Assembly (NCBI RefSeq): GCF_905475345.1
Contig: NC_066595.1
Span: 3,697,001-3,761,000 of the forward strand
Direction: 5' to 3'
Source of the DNA: Vespula vulgaris
Lineage: Eukaryota; Arthropoda; Insecta; Hymenoptera; Vespidae
DNA: 64,000 nt
How positions within the stretch are numbered: the first letter of the stretch is position 1; every line of letters starts with the position of its first letter. A program made the translations under genes and the position numbers. Below, piece after piece: positions 36,064 through 48,468 of this stretch. The notes under the pieces were generated by a model. It did no database searches. It was not told the DNA's origin and saw only the letters and a program-made list of their open reading frames with translations.

Positions 36064-38157
36064 TTAAAAACGTAACTTAAACATTGACTTTACTTCAATT
36101 AAAATTGTATGGTATAATCGGAAAAAATTTGGAGAATACTTTAGTATACAATATATATAATCTTCTATTTTCTTACGACTTTTAAAATTATTGTATAGAT
36201 TATACAATAAGGTACCATTAAACATATCAGAAACTTTCGTAAGTTGATATGGATGACCCAGTAATGCATTTAGATCTATACTATGTTTTAAACAACTTTG
36301 AAATTGTGCAAATATATGAATAACTGATCGTTTAAAATTTTTTGGATTTTTTTGAAGTTTGATCTCCATATTACTATTAGATATAAAAAATGGTGCTAAT
36401 ATTAAACAGTCACATTCCGTAATTTCATTAAGAGCTTCTATAATACTTATTTCTGAGGAACAGTCTAATGAAAAAAAATTGTTTTTTACTAGATCTCTTT
36501 TTTTTGAAGATTTTATTGCTTCCAATTTTTGTTTATATTTATTTTCAAATATATGCATAGATCTACAATACCCAATTTTCAAATCAATGATATGATATAA
36601 CATTGCAAACAGCAATGCATATATATGAGTATTTGATTTTAATTCTGGTAAGTTATCTATCCAATATTTTGCTGTTGCAATATACAATCTCCAATTTTCA
36701 GGAAATTTAACTATAAAATCATGTTGTATATCTAAAGTATTATCATAAATTTCTTTCCTTATATCGAATGGGATTTTTCTGAGATCGTGCAAAGATGGAA
36801 TTTTACAAGAACTAATATTATCAATATATTTTAGTGGATAATAAGATAATTGATTATTTTGTCCTCTAGTTATGTATTCTGAAGATTTATTTGTTTGTTC
36901 AAATTCTGATTTAAGTAATGTATATATAACATTAATAATTTTTTCACTTATAAATATACTTGAAGGTTGACGATAATCTTCAATTTGTACATGATATATA
37001 TATAATTTGTGCATTAATATATTCATAAAATAATTTGTTAATGAACCTTTAGAAAATTCATTAATGAACCAAGAGGGTAAACTATTAATAAAAGCATCAT
37101 GTATAGTCTCCAAATCATATTCAATCATATCTTTATATTCTTTTGATAGTTCTCTTATTAGGTCATTTATATCTCTTTGAAACTTGCAATTATTTTCTGT
37201 ATTTTGCGAAATGATTTTATCCATATCTTCTTTGGAAAAATCCAATTGATCCAAGATATTTATTGATATACTGGTATATTCATTTATGATCATCTCAATT
37301 GCTCTAAACGTTTGTTTTTTATTTTCCTGTGGCACTGTTCTCATTATTAGAATTATAGCCTCGTTTAATGTATGTTTACTTAACCAATTTAAAGTACCCT
37401 CTATGCGACATTGTTGTAAATTAAAATTAATTCGTCCAATGTTTGGCAATTTTATGTTCTTATAAAAATTTTTGAATTCGTATTGTTGTATGTAATCATT
37501 CCCTAGCAAAATAGCAGCTAAGGGTAATAGTGATTCAGTCAATCCACTAAATATATTTAAAAAAGTTTCTACTTTATAAATTTTACAAGGTATTACATAT
37601 TTTCTCCATTTTCTTATATAATTTTGTAATGTATAATATGGTATGTACAATGTTCCATAAATATAAAAATCAGAATCACTACTAAGTACAGGACAGTTTA
37701 AAAGTTTAGCTACACTAGCTATAGCATTATCAGCTTCAAATAAACATTGAATATATTTAATGTTCATTTCTTTCAGAATACTTTTAAAGATGCAGAACAT
37801 CAAAATAGGAAATAAATGTGTATTATTTTGACTGGATAGAGTAAAAGATTCAACTGCTTGATATCTTTCACGTAAACGTTTCATTATAGTTTTTGTTTTT
37901 CTAGTTTCATAACCACCATCTAGTAGAACTAATGGTGTTATATTGCATTTTTTGAGTTTCCAAAAAAAATGTCTCACGTATTCAGCATATATATCATAAT
38001 CACCACCAAATGCAGAATTACATTTTGTACAGCAAGTATATAATTGACATCCAATACTACTACCATCAATAACCAAATATGTATCATGCAAATCAAATGA
38101 TCGAAGAAATTGTTCAGAATGATTTCGAATATAAGTTGTTAAACCTGGTATACCCAT
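36064..38157 (-). CDS. ASTE1: protein asteroid homologue, XPG/FEN-like nuclease family
   Basis: A single uninterrupted open frame of 697 aa. The N-terminus MGIPGLTTYIRNH is the classic XPG-N start. Acidic residues of the FEN/XPG active site are in place: Asp31 (LVIDGSSIG), Asp80 (LVLLDGG), the cluster in FEADNAIASVAKLL..VLSSDSDFYIYG, and a further acidic position in AILLGNDYI. A CCTKC cluster lies at 42-46. The C-terminal half is helical and specific to the asteroid family. Drosophila asteroid acts with EGFR signalling; vertebrate ASTE1 is a structure-specific nuclease at DNA ends in the shieldin pathway. It is intronless, unlike nearly all its neighbours. Confidence 0.9.
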   Translation of the reverse strand: MGIPGLTTYIRNHSEQFLRSFDLHDTYLVIDGSSIGCQLYTCCTKCNSAFGGDYDIYAEYVRHFFWKLKKCNITPLVLLDGGYETRKTKTIMKRLRERYQAVESFTLSSQNNTHLFPILMFCIFKSILKEMNIKYIQCLFEADNAIASVAKLLNCPVLSSDSDFYIYGTLYIPYYTLQNYIRKWRKYVIPCKIYKVETFLNIFSGLTESLLPLAAILLGNDYIQQYEFKNFYKNIKLPNIGRINFNLQQCRIEGTLNWLSKHTLNEAIILIMRTVPQENKKQTFRAIEMIINEYTSISINILDQLDFSKEDMDKIISQNTENNCKFQRDINDLIRELSKEYKDMIEYDLETIHDAFINSLPSWFINEFSKGSLTNYFMNILMHKLYIYHVQIEDYRQPSSIFISEKIINVIYTLLKSEFEQTNKSSEYITRGQNNQLSYYPLKYIDNISSCKIPSLHDLRKIPFDIRKEIYDNTLDIQHDFIVKFPENWRLYIATAKYWIDNLPELKSNTHIYALLFAMLYHIIDLKIGYCRSMHIFENKYKQKLEAIKSSKKRDLVKNNFFSLDCSSEISIIEALNEITECDCLILAPFFISNSNMEIKLQKNPKNFKRSVIHIFAQFQSCLKHSIDLNALLGHPYQLTKVSDMFNGTLLYNLYNNFKSRKKIEDYIYCILKYSPNFFRLYHTILIEVKSMFKLRF

Positions 38158-39133
38158 CTTGAATTATTTTGACTTTTAATAATTGATATTAAATGTATTT
38201 CCGGAATTATTAAAAAGTGCAAATAAATTGTAAACTCAATCTCCTTAGATTTTTGTGGGCGTATCCATTCAGCGAAAATTATCGCTGTGATTTAATGATA
38301 TATTTATATATGTGTTTACTCTGATTTATTATTATATAGAATTACCGTCCTTTGTAACACTTGTATAACACACCTGTATAATATTCCTGTGAAAAGTATT
38401 TACTTGCTTCCCACACTGAAATGGATTAAAGTGCATTCTGTTTCATACATTTTTAAATGTAAACTGTGTTGGCAGATAAATTGTACACAATGCTGCCAAC
38501 AGCAAATAATGTGTGACTCACTATACGTCATCTTGAAATAAAACGAATCTGATGGAGAAAGAAAAAATCGGAACTGTTGATGACAAAAATTAGGGTTAAA
38601 TTATTCACAATTTATTTGTTTTCTTAAATATGTTTTCGAATCCTTTTTAAATCAAGTTTCATTTTATATTATCTTTGTCTTCGTTTTGCTCTGCTGTTCT
38701 TTAGTCTTTTATATTTCGCACTAAATGACGTCACAGAATGAATTACATAATGCCAAATATTCTTTCCTTAATATTTTTATTCTGTTTCTAGTCTTTCGTC
38801 TTAAACTTAAATACAGTTGAAATCGCAAAATACTGCTTATTTTTCTTTATTGCAATTTTGAAAGGAAATACGAAGAAATTTATATTACTTGAAAAGTATT
38901 TACAAAACTTTATATTATTATATCAAATGGAATGTATAATTCATTTTCAATAATTGGAATGATCCACAGATGTATTTAGAGACTTGCTGAAAAATATATA
39001 GCGATTATTTAATTTAAATATTTTATTATTAGTTATTAAAAAAACAAAGCTCAATTTATTTGTATATAATTCTAATTTACTTTACTAGTAACTAAATAAT
39101 ATATATTTTTTTATCTATTGTCAATGATTCATT
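38158..39133. other. ASTE1 upstream region
   Basis: About 1 kb between ASTE1 and the 3' end of CCS, both on the minus strand. It holds the presumed ASTE1 promoter, a perfect CRE-type octamer at 38726-38733 and a minus-strand AATAAA for CCS (TTTATT at 39055-39060). No coding sequence was recognised. Confidence 0.5.
38726..38733. promoter_or_regulatory. CRE octamer TGACGTCA
   Basis: Perfect palindromic cAMP-response element about 570 bp upstream of the ASTE1 start. The match is exact; function is inferred. Confidence 0.4.
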
Positions 39134-40443
39134 TTAACATACTATACATATTTTATTACTTGTTTCAGTGTATTTTGTTAATTCTTTTTGATTTGAATGT
39201 GTGCTTTCTCTTTCATCCCAAATAGTAAGACCGTCACATGCACATATCTTTTTTGTATTTTGAAATAGACTAGAGGAACGAGCGATAATTCCACATGCCA
39301 ATCTATAAAAAAAGAAAAATATAAATAATATACATATAAAAGATAAAACATTGATACTATTATATCTCTTACCTTTCTCCACTATTTCCATCTATTTTTG
39401 ATTGTTTATCATTACCTTTGCCAAGATCATCTGGTTTATCAGTAATAACAAGTGATCGTCCAATAATATCTGATACTGTAAGGAATTGATTGATTTTTCT
39501 AAATAAAGCTCTTCCATTATTATCTGCCTCTATATTTCCAAGATCACCGATGTGCTATTATAAAGAAAGGAAAATTTTATATTTAAAATTAATTTAAAAT
39601 AAAAGATACTATAAAGTACAAAATAAATAATTTTTCAATATATATATTATTTCTTAATAATTTTACCTTTTTAGATATATCATCTTCAGGTCCACCATGT
39701 ATACTATTATATGGGTTAAAATGCTCTCCTACACTATTAATAAGTAAAATGACAAAAAATTGTATAAAAAATCTACTTAGAAAATATTTGAAATATATTT
39801 AGAAATATTTGTAAACTTTATATTACCTTTCACATCCTTTAGAGATATCTCCACATTCATGTATATGTATTCCATGTTGTCCAGGTTCAAGTCCATCAAC
39901 TGTTCCATCTACTATACATCCTTCTACAGTTTGTACAAATCTTATAACACCCTTTATATTATTGCTTACACTATATCCTGAATTACCTCCTAACATTGAA
40001 ACTGCACTATAACTGTTTTCTATAAAATTATTTTTAATGATATCTCAAAGTAAAATAAAAAAATTTGTGATATTAAAAATATTTTATAAAAAGAAGAAAA
40101 TTAATTCATTTAATTATTTGTTATTGTTTTGCGTTTTGATTACATTTATATAGATATATTTGTTTACCTCCATATCCTTTGAGAACAGCTTTTTTCCCAG
40201 ATTTCTCTATCTTTTCTTGTATCAAAGTAAATGGAAGATTAGTTTCAACAACAACTGTACCACGTTCTAGCGAGATGTCTAAATTTTCAATACCGTTTAA
40301 ATCTAATAAACTCTCTCGAACAGTATTAACACATTTTTGACAAGTCATGTTGACTGCAAACTCAATCTATTGTAAGACAATTCATTTTTAATAAATACTT
40401 CATTATTATTTTGAATGATACAACTAACCTTTGCCAAAGACAT
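39134..40443 (-). CDS. CCS: copper chaperone for superoxide dismutase
   Basis: Six exons on the minus strand: 40443-40429, 40366-40168, 40019-39827, 39733-39667, 39554-39373 and 39302-39134, giving 274 aa, the same as human CCS. Domain 1 is an Atx1-like metal-binding fold with MTCQKC (Cys14, Cys17). Domain 2 is SOD1-like with HIH at 123-125, GEHFNPY, HGGPEDD and HIGDLGN. Domain 3 carries the copper-transfer CXC motif as CAC at 239-241. CCS loads copper into SOD1 and forms its disulfide. The protein ends ...CIVC, which adds two more cysteines near the C-terminus. Confidence 0.94.
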
Positions 40444-41115
40444 ATTTTTTAATATATTAAAATTATTTCCTTCAACAATGACAACTTGTTTTTTATTATC
40501 TCACAAAACTTTCCTTTCAGGTTCGTTTTCGTAGTCTTCGATCCTCGGTTTCATAAAATGAATTTATAAAACGTCAATCATTCGTTAAAATGTGTTCTGA
40601 AACTCACTATAGGTGTCGTTCAAAAACTTACCTTATGATCATAATTATTCAAATTCAATGATAATTTAATCTTATTCTACATGCATATAATATTTAATAT
40701 ATTTTTTTATTATATTTCTTTTCTCTTTATTCATTTAATTTAACTTATATTCAAGCAACGATTTCATTCATCTTAAAATTACGCACCGTTCCAACCAATC
40801 ATTTATCGATTAGTTAAGGAATTATTAGTATATAGTACTTATAACTACGACAAAATATTATAAATATTTAACTAATAAATAGGGGAAAATTACAATAGTA
40901 CTTAATACTTTAATTAGGATTTTTTTTTTAATTTTTGGTTATATTGATCTTAAGAAAAAAAAATGCAAAAAAAAATATAATAAATATTCATTATTTGTGT
41001 TCATATATCATATAATACTTTATTTTCATATCAGTATCAATGCAATAAAATACATAAAATATTTTACATTTTTTATATTTATTATGATTAGATATATTAA
41101 TATTCTATATTTCAT
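40444..41115. other. CCS upstream region
   Basis: Spacer between CCS and the 3' end of mRpL33. A somewhat GC-richer patch at 40510-40620 is the likely CCS promoter; the rest is AT-rich with A and T runs. No genes were seen. Confidence 0.5.
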
Positions 41116-41632
41116 TTACCAACTTATACCTCGTATTTTTTTCTTTTCTTTATAGATTGCCATTGTTTGAACTATAAAAAAAAGAATATATATATATATA
41201 TAATTGACGAATTAAGATCAATGTATATTAAAATATCTAAATTAGTTTATTTTATTTTATTTCGCTTAAATTTGTTTACTAGTACTGAATAATTCTACAA
41301 AAGATCATAACTTACTATATGGATCAAATTGTATCACTTCTATTTTATCAGCAACTCTTTCTCTAACCATATGCTTAGTATGGCCACTTACTACACTTTC
41401 TACTAAAACTAAGATTGATCTAAATAAAAATAAATTAGTTAAAAATAAATGATTTCAAATGCATTAATATTAGAAATAGTTCATTTCAAATAACTTATTA
41501 ATACACAATGTATATTTCAAATATTAAATAATAACGACTAGACTTATAAATATTATTTATATTGCTTTAATATATTCATAAGAATGCTTACTTGCTTTTT
41601 GCTTTCTTTAATAATATATTCGTTAAAAACAT
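41116..41632 (-). CDS. mRpL33: mitochondrial large-subunit ribosomal protein bL33m
   Basis: Three exons on the minus strand: 41632-41592, 41419-41316 and 41171-41116, giving only 66 aa. It begins MFLTNILLKKAKSKSILVLVES and continues VSGHTKHMVRERVADKIEVIQFDPY, ending in the conserved basic KEKKKIR followed by GISW. The size and pattern match bL33m (about 65 aa in human). The protein sits near the tRNA exit region of the mitoribosome. Head-to-head with Scm, 666 bp between start codons. Confidence 0.88.
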
Positions 41633-42298
41633 TATTATCTATTCTATGTTACGAATACGTGAGTTTACTTGGTTATACCGTGACTCATCTGTTTGATGAA
41701 TAAGTTTCTGTATGGTACGAAACATTAATGCCATCTAAATTCGATGACGAGAACTGAATTGGTATCTATTATCTTTAATAATTGATGTCTCATCTATAAC
41801 GGAAATTTTATGTAAAATTAATATTAAAATTTAAGGCGAAAGAAAATGTTTCAATCATTTTTAAAATTAATCTGATGCAGTAATCATATTTTAGTTAATA
41901 TTTTTGAACTTACTAAATAAATTTATTTAGCATTTCAAATCTACGTTATATCTTGCCCGTGGATTGCGCGGTCAAATCAAAGCAATATGGCGGATTGGCA
42001 CAATAACTTGTATTTCGGAGAGTATTATTTTGGTTCGAATGAAAAGATTGTGAATAGTGCATATAAAGTTATTCTTAACATTGATATTTATAAGAAAATA
42101 GTATCTTACATGCATATATAACAATAGCGTGTATTTTCTGTTACATATAAAAGTGAGAGAATTTAAAATATCGAATCTGGGTGTATGTGCTTCAAAATTT
42201 ATTTCGTTAATGGACATGAAGATGACCTTAATTACTAGGATATATTAGTATTATCGTGTACTAACTGTACTGTTGATCATAATTTTTTATGTGAAAAT
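41633..42298. promoter_or_regulatory. shared mRpL33/Scm promoter region
   Basis: Divergent spacer of 666 bp with a moderately GC-rich patch at 41940-42020. The minus-strand open frame at 41972-42217 has no recognisable character. A bidirectional promoter is inferred from layout. Confidence 0.4.
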
Positions 42299-45295
42299 AT
42301 GTCGTCAACTCAAAGTAAAATGCGAGGTATGTTAAACTATCAAAAATAACCTTTCATTACTTCAGAAATAATTTATTTAATTATTAGTTTACATTTATTA
42401 TATGATGTATGATTATATATATATTTTAATATAGTATCTTTATATTATTAATATATCAGAGAAACCTATTTTATATATATATAATTATCTTTTAACTTTT
42501 TAATATAACGAAGTTATATAAATATTTAATATTACTAAACGTTATAGGTCCTGGAAGACCACCTAAATCAAAAAATTCTTGTACTTGGTGTGGAGAGACT
42601 AAACAACCATTAAAATATGTTCTTCCCACTCAACATGGGAAAAAAGAATTTTGTTCTGAAACATGTTTGTCAGAATTTCGTAAAGCTTATGTACGTGGTG
42701 CTTGCGTACAATGTGATAATGTAATCAGAGGTACACCAGTTAAATTGGAACAAAAAGATGGCCCTACAAAAGATTTCTGTTCATCATTTTGCCTTAACAA
42801 ACATCAAAAAAAGGAAGGTCAAGTTGAGATGAAAAAAAGTTAGTTATCTATAATATTGCTTATAAATACAATAATAATGAAAACATAACATTTGGTTACT
42901 TAGAGATATATTGTTGAAAAAAAATATTTTAAAATTTATATTATAAAATTATGCAACATATCATGTTCTTTCAGATAATAAAGATCAGTCATCACCTGCA
43001 TCTTCTCCAGTTCCATCCAACTTATCAAATAATAACAGTGTAGCATCTGCAACACAAGTTTATACTCATACAAATAATCATACAACTGCATCTCATCCAC
43101 CATCTACTTCAACTGGTCCATTTCAATATGAGACATATCAAACTTTTGATTGGGATCTTTATTTAAAAGAAACAAATAGTTCTGCAGCACCTGTCGAATG
43201 CTTTAAACAGGTATGTTGTAATATATAAATAAAAAATTAAATTATTTTTGTTCATGAATAATACATATTTAAAATATTTCATAGCACGAAGTGCCACCAA
43301 CAAATGAATTTAAAATGGGCATGAAATTGGAAGCTTTAGATCCTCGTAATTTAACATCAACTTGTATTGCAACAGTAGTTGGTGTCCTTGGTCCTCGATT
43401 AAGACTACGACTTGATGGATCAGATAATAAAAATGACTTTTGGCGTTTAGTTGATAGTAATGAAATTCATCCAATTGGACACTGCGAAAAATCAGGTGGT
43501 ATGCTTCAACCTCCCTTGGGCTTTCGTATGAATGCTTCCAGTTGGCCAATGTTTCTATTGAAAACATTAAATGGAGCTGAAATGGCACCAGCTAAAGTAT
43601 TTAAACGTGAACCAAAGACACCTCGTTCTAATATGTTTGAAGTTGGACATAAATTGGAAGCTATAGATAAAAAAAATCCACAACTTATATGTACTGCTAC
43701 TGTTGGTGCTGTGAAAGATGATATGATTCATATAACCTTTGATGGTTGGCGTGGAGCATTTGATTATTGGTGTCGCTTTGATTCTAGAGATATCTTTCCT
43801 GCAGGATGGTGCTTTAAAAGTGGACATCCACTACAACCGCCAAGGCAAAAATGTAAGTTATGTTTTTTTTTATTGTATAGTAATTGATTAAGAAAATTAA
43901 TTATTTTCCCTATTTTTTCCTTTTATAATATTTACACAAGCATTTCATTTATACAGCAACAGGTCCTAACAGATTTAAGTCAAGGACTAGTAATGTTTTG
44001 CCAGTGATGGCAGTGTCTGGTGGTGGTGCGAGTGGAGAACCAGCAGTTGCTTTGGTAAGTCCAGCTGGTTCAAGTCCACCTCCACAACCAGCTACAGAAC
44101 CAGATACTAGTACAGCTAATACTAAACCACATCCTCTTGATAATGGTATTTATACAATTTTAAAGGAATAAACTTAAAGATGATTTTCTTAATAGAATAG
44201 TATTTGAATAACACATTTTATAATTTTACAGTTACTATTTATGTGAATCACAATTGTACATGTGGTCCTTATTTCGATCCTCGTAAAGTAAAAGCTATGC
44301 CAGCACAATTTGGTACAGGTCCTATATTAAATGTCACAAGAGATATTTTCCAAGCTTTTCTCATGGCAGCAATGAGTCCAAGACAAATGTTAAGTTTGTT
44401 GAAACGTGGCGAAGGAGAAAATATCAATTTAATTTTAGAAAGTAAACCTACTTCTGTTAGATTACCTTTATTTATGGAAGAAGAGGATTTTTATGTGTAT
44501 ATTAGGCGGCAACTTGAAGATCTTTGTGCTTGTGAACACATGCTATCCAGAAGAAAAGAACCTTGTAATAAATGTCCAAATACTCAACAACCACAATCTA
44601 CAAATTGTGAAGAAACAAGTAATAACAGTGCTGAGAAACGAAGATGGTCGTCTCAAAACCAACAAACTCTTTCATCTAGTATGCAACAGCAAGCACAACA
44701 ACCTGTGCAAAGTATAAATAACACAACACTTTCATCTCCTACACCAGCGAAACAACCACGCAAATCAGTTCCTGGTAAGTATATTTTATCAGTATTTTGT
44801 TATGAGAAAAATATTATTTAAAGTTGATGATATAGAATTCATTTCACAAGGTAAATATTTAATAATATTTAATATAAAATTAAATACAGTTTTCAAATTA
44901 ATAATTATGCTTAGAATTGGAAGCTGCAACGTCAACGACTCAGTCAGAAAATACAGCAAATCGTACACTCTCTACAGAACCAGCTGAATGGACCATAGAA
45001 GATGTTATACACTATATTGCCCTAACAGATCCTGCATTAGGACAGCATGCAGATTTGTTTAGAAAACATGTAATTTTTATTTTTTATCTTTTTTATTTGA
45101 AATTAAAAATATAAAAAAAAAGAAAACATTGGCAGTGACTATAGTTAACATTATTTTTAGGAAATTGATGGAAAGGCTTTACTTCTTTTGAATTCTGATA
45201 TGATGATGAAATATATGGGACTAAAGCTTGGACCTGCTCTTAAAATCTGTAATTTGGTAAATCGTATTAAAGGTAGAAGACATATAATACTATGA
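42299..45295 (+). CDS. Scm: Polycomb group protein Sex comb on midleg
   Basis: Eight exons: 42299-42326, 42548-42838, 42975-43210, 43285-43852, 43957-44145, 44232-44774, 44915-45069 and 45161-45295, giving 714 aa. Order: two FCS-type zinc fingers (CTWCG..FCSETC and CVQCD..FCSSFC); Ser/Thr/Pro linker; two MBT repeats in one exon starting near residue 186 (FKMGMKLEALD..FWRLVDS and FEVGHKLEAID..YWCRFDS); SLED domain (VNHNCTCGPYFDP); Gln/Ser-rich linker; and a C-terminal SAM domain (WTIEDVIHYI...LKLGPALKICNLVNRIK). Scm binds methyl-lysine, polymerises with Ph and Sfmbt through SAM, and links PRC1 to silencers. It is shorter than Drosophila Scm, mainly in the linkers. Confidence 0.95.
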
Positions 45296-46724
45296 CTCTC
45301 TCGGATATAAAACTATATACAGTGAGGTAAACTGCATTTGAACTGGCTGGTCAAATTTGTTTTCATAAATGAAAACATTAATATATAAGTTGTTAAAATA
45401 ATGTGAATATATGAATGAATGTAATATTATTATGTCTAAATATGATCTTTTATCATTATTTTTAGGATTAAATTAAGTAGAAAACAATTTTTTAATTTAC
45501 TTTGAAAAAGTAAGTATTTTTGTTTGGAGGAAAGCACATTTGTATTAATTGATTATAATGCAGGCATTTTTATTAATTAATTTACTGTCATCTCATTACA
45601 ATGAGAAACAATCAATTGATACAACACTAAACGTGTAGATAAATAGTAAATATAGTGAAATGTTATTTTATCGATTAATTATAGAATATTTTATATTATT
45701 TTACAGTTTAGTAAAAAAAATTATGTGTATCAATCAGTGGCTATGTATATATAGCTATATAACTTTCAATTATGTATCTTTTGTAATACAAATCGGTAGT
45801 TTAATGAAATATTAACCATGCATTCTTGCTCAGTTTAAAAAATGATTATTTAATTTAAAAATATGGAATATTTTACAAAATTTGTTAGTTTATATTTTCG
45901 TTATCCAGATATACGAAAATCCATTTTTATTCTATTATTATAGAGGAACGTGTTTCTTCGTATTTTTGTTGTTATATTAACTTGCGTATGCCCATATAAT
46001 TTAAAATACTAGATATATAACATCAAAAATTTTAAAAGCTCTATGGTATATATATATATATTATAAAAATATATATATTTTCAAGTATTCATGTAATGAC
46101 ATACTATATAAATATTAAATTCATCATTTATTGAATTTCAATTTATATTCATTCAATCATTAAAAGTGATACTTTTATATTGAACATATATTACAATGAT
46201 TAATAGTTCCCAAAGTGATATTTAAGATTTGTGTGAATCAATTAATATGATAATTGTGCAAATTGTATGATACAATTATATATAAAAATTTTACAGTACA
46301 TCATAAATAAATAACTATTTACGCTACAAAACCGACTTTCTTGTCCATGTATATCACTGATTCATATTAATTGAAAAAAAATCTAATGTAATGGTATGTA
46401 ACATACATCTGATGTATACTTTGAAATTTTCAGCAGATGTATTTCAGTCTATGTTAGTAGATTATTAAAATTTTTCAAAACTAAGTACTGTTTATGTTTC
46501 TTAAGAAATTAATGCTATTATATTTATAATGATTAAAAAAGATAAATTACTAACAGTGTGACTGTACAAAATATCTATAAGTATCATAATTGTGATCAAT
46601 ATTACATAAGATATAGATAAGTGTAATTATTAAGTCTATTCTATAAAATATACCTTATTGCTTTTAGTTTAATTTTTTTTTTCATTCATGTTATATGTGT
46701 GTTGTTATATATATATATGGTATG

Positions 46725-46786
<62 letters not shown>

Positions 46787-47666
46787 TATCATAGATTTGG
46801 TAATATCAAATTACTTATAAATATCCAAGTAAAATTAATTTGAGATTGAACAAAAATATTTTTTATTAAATTATAAAAAATATTTCGTAGATAAATAGTT
46901 AAACAAGATTTATTTAAATTTATTATAATCTTATTTTTATAAAATTGTGCACTTTTTTTAATCATTGTCTTCTTTTTCTCTTCAAAGTAGTTCTTGGTAT
47001 ATATAGTGTGCATAATATTGTATTTCATGCACTATCCTACATTCTTGTTTTATTTATATGATGAAGTAAAAATATATATATTATTAAATTAAATTTAAGT
47101 ATGTACTTAGAATGCTTATGTGCTTATTGTATTAAATGCAACATACAAATGCATACACCATTAAATGTGTGCCATGAAATATTTCATAAAAGTAATTACA
47201 TTTGATTAAAAATTGCAGTCATTTTCTTAACATTCATTATAAGAAAGATATTTTATATAAATTCTAATATCTATAACTTTGAATTATTCTACATAATAAA
47301 TTAAGATATATATATATCATATGATATATATATTATATATCATATATCATATATATATATTCCATATGTAATCTTAGAAATAATATGCTATACTAGGCAT
47401 ATTAAAATTTTAATTGCAGGTTAATATATATAGTAATTACCAAACAGTAATATTAATAAAATATTAAATATATCATAAATGAGACATTTTTTATACCATA
47501 AGATATATGAAATACAGATGACACATTGTATCAAATATTTTTATTTAAGATTTCGATTGAAAATAATCAAACATTTTTACTATAGCATACATTAAGCATT
47601 TGAAAAATATAAACATTAAGACTATTGATGTAAATAAAAATATATGTATTAATAGTGATCATAAGT
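45296..47666. other. convergent 3' region, Scm/TXNDC9
   Basis: 2.4 kb of very AT-rich DNA between stop codons, presumably with a long Scm 3' UTR. It contains a TA run at 46731-46778 and a 26-bp AT palindrome centred on CATATG at 47308-47333. No coding sequence was recognised. Confidence 0.55.
46731..46778. repeat. (TA)24 microsatellite
   Basis: Pure TA run of about 48 nt in the Scm/TXNDC9 spacer. Confidence 0.9.
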
Positions 47667-48468
47667 TTAATCATCATCAGAATCATCAGATTCATGTCCT
47701 TTAATAGTTTTAGGTTTTACTATATGAGACAACCACGGCTTTTTAGTATTGTTAGAAGAATGTATAAAATCATCATTACAATTAATAGCACCAGATTGGG
47801 CAATTCGGCCTTCTAATATTTCAGTAGAAAAATCATCACAATTACCCAACTGAGTAAAACCAACAATGTAATCTTTTGTTTTCCCATTTACTATAAGCGC
47901 TATCGTAGGAATGATTTTTATGCGCAAACGTTCTGAAAGTATATATAGTTATTGACTTTATCTATTATATAAGAGGAATATTTATACTTTTAAAAATGTT
48001 TTAATTTACCAGTAAGAAATGGACAGCGTTCAACATTCAATTTACAAAATTTTGCTTCCAAATGCTTGTTAGCTAGTATTTTGAAATGATGATCTACAAT
48101 TTTACATCTTGGTGAATCATCTTTATAAAATAAGCAAACAATATTCTGAGATTTCTTGGAAATTTCAAAGAATTCCTTTTCATCTGGTATTTCTGTATAT
48201 TCTCCATGACCCTAAAATATATATAAAATAGAAATATATTATTGATACAATAGGATGAAAACAAAATAATTCTTGTTAATGTTACAAGTACCAAAGAAAG
48301 CCAGTCTTGTTTCTGTTTTTGTAATTTTTTAAGTTCTTGTAAACGATTTTCTCTTAGTTTCTCGATATCATTAATATCCAAATTATCCAGCCTCTCTAAT
48401 TCTGCATCTAATTGTTTCTCAACAGTATTTGCAACTTCAATTACTTTTTGTTGTATAATAGTCTCCAT
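47667..48468 (-). CDS. TXNDC9: thioredoxin domain-containing protein 9 (phosducin-like)
   Basis: Three exons on the minus strand: 48468-48292, 48211-48010 and 47932-47667, giving 214 aa (human 226). An N-terminal coiled coil (VEKQLDAELERLDNL...LQELKKLQKQKQDWLS) precedes a thioredoxin fold: GHGEYTEIPDEKEFF, then VCLFYKDDSPRCKIVDHH, then FCKLNVERCPFL and ERLRIKIIPTIAL. The usual CXXC is replaced by DSPRC, as is normal in this family. The tail ends in an acidic DDSDDD run. The family modulates the CCT/TRiC chaperonin, affecting actin and tubulin folding. Confidence 0.93.

Noticed and set aside
47308..47333. 26-bp AT palindrome around CATATG
   Set aside because: Nearly pure AT alternation, expected by chance in this composition.
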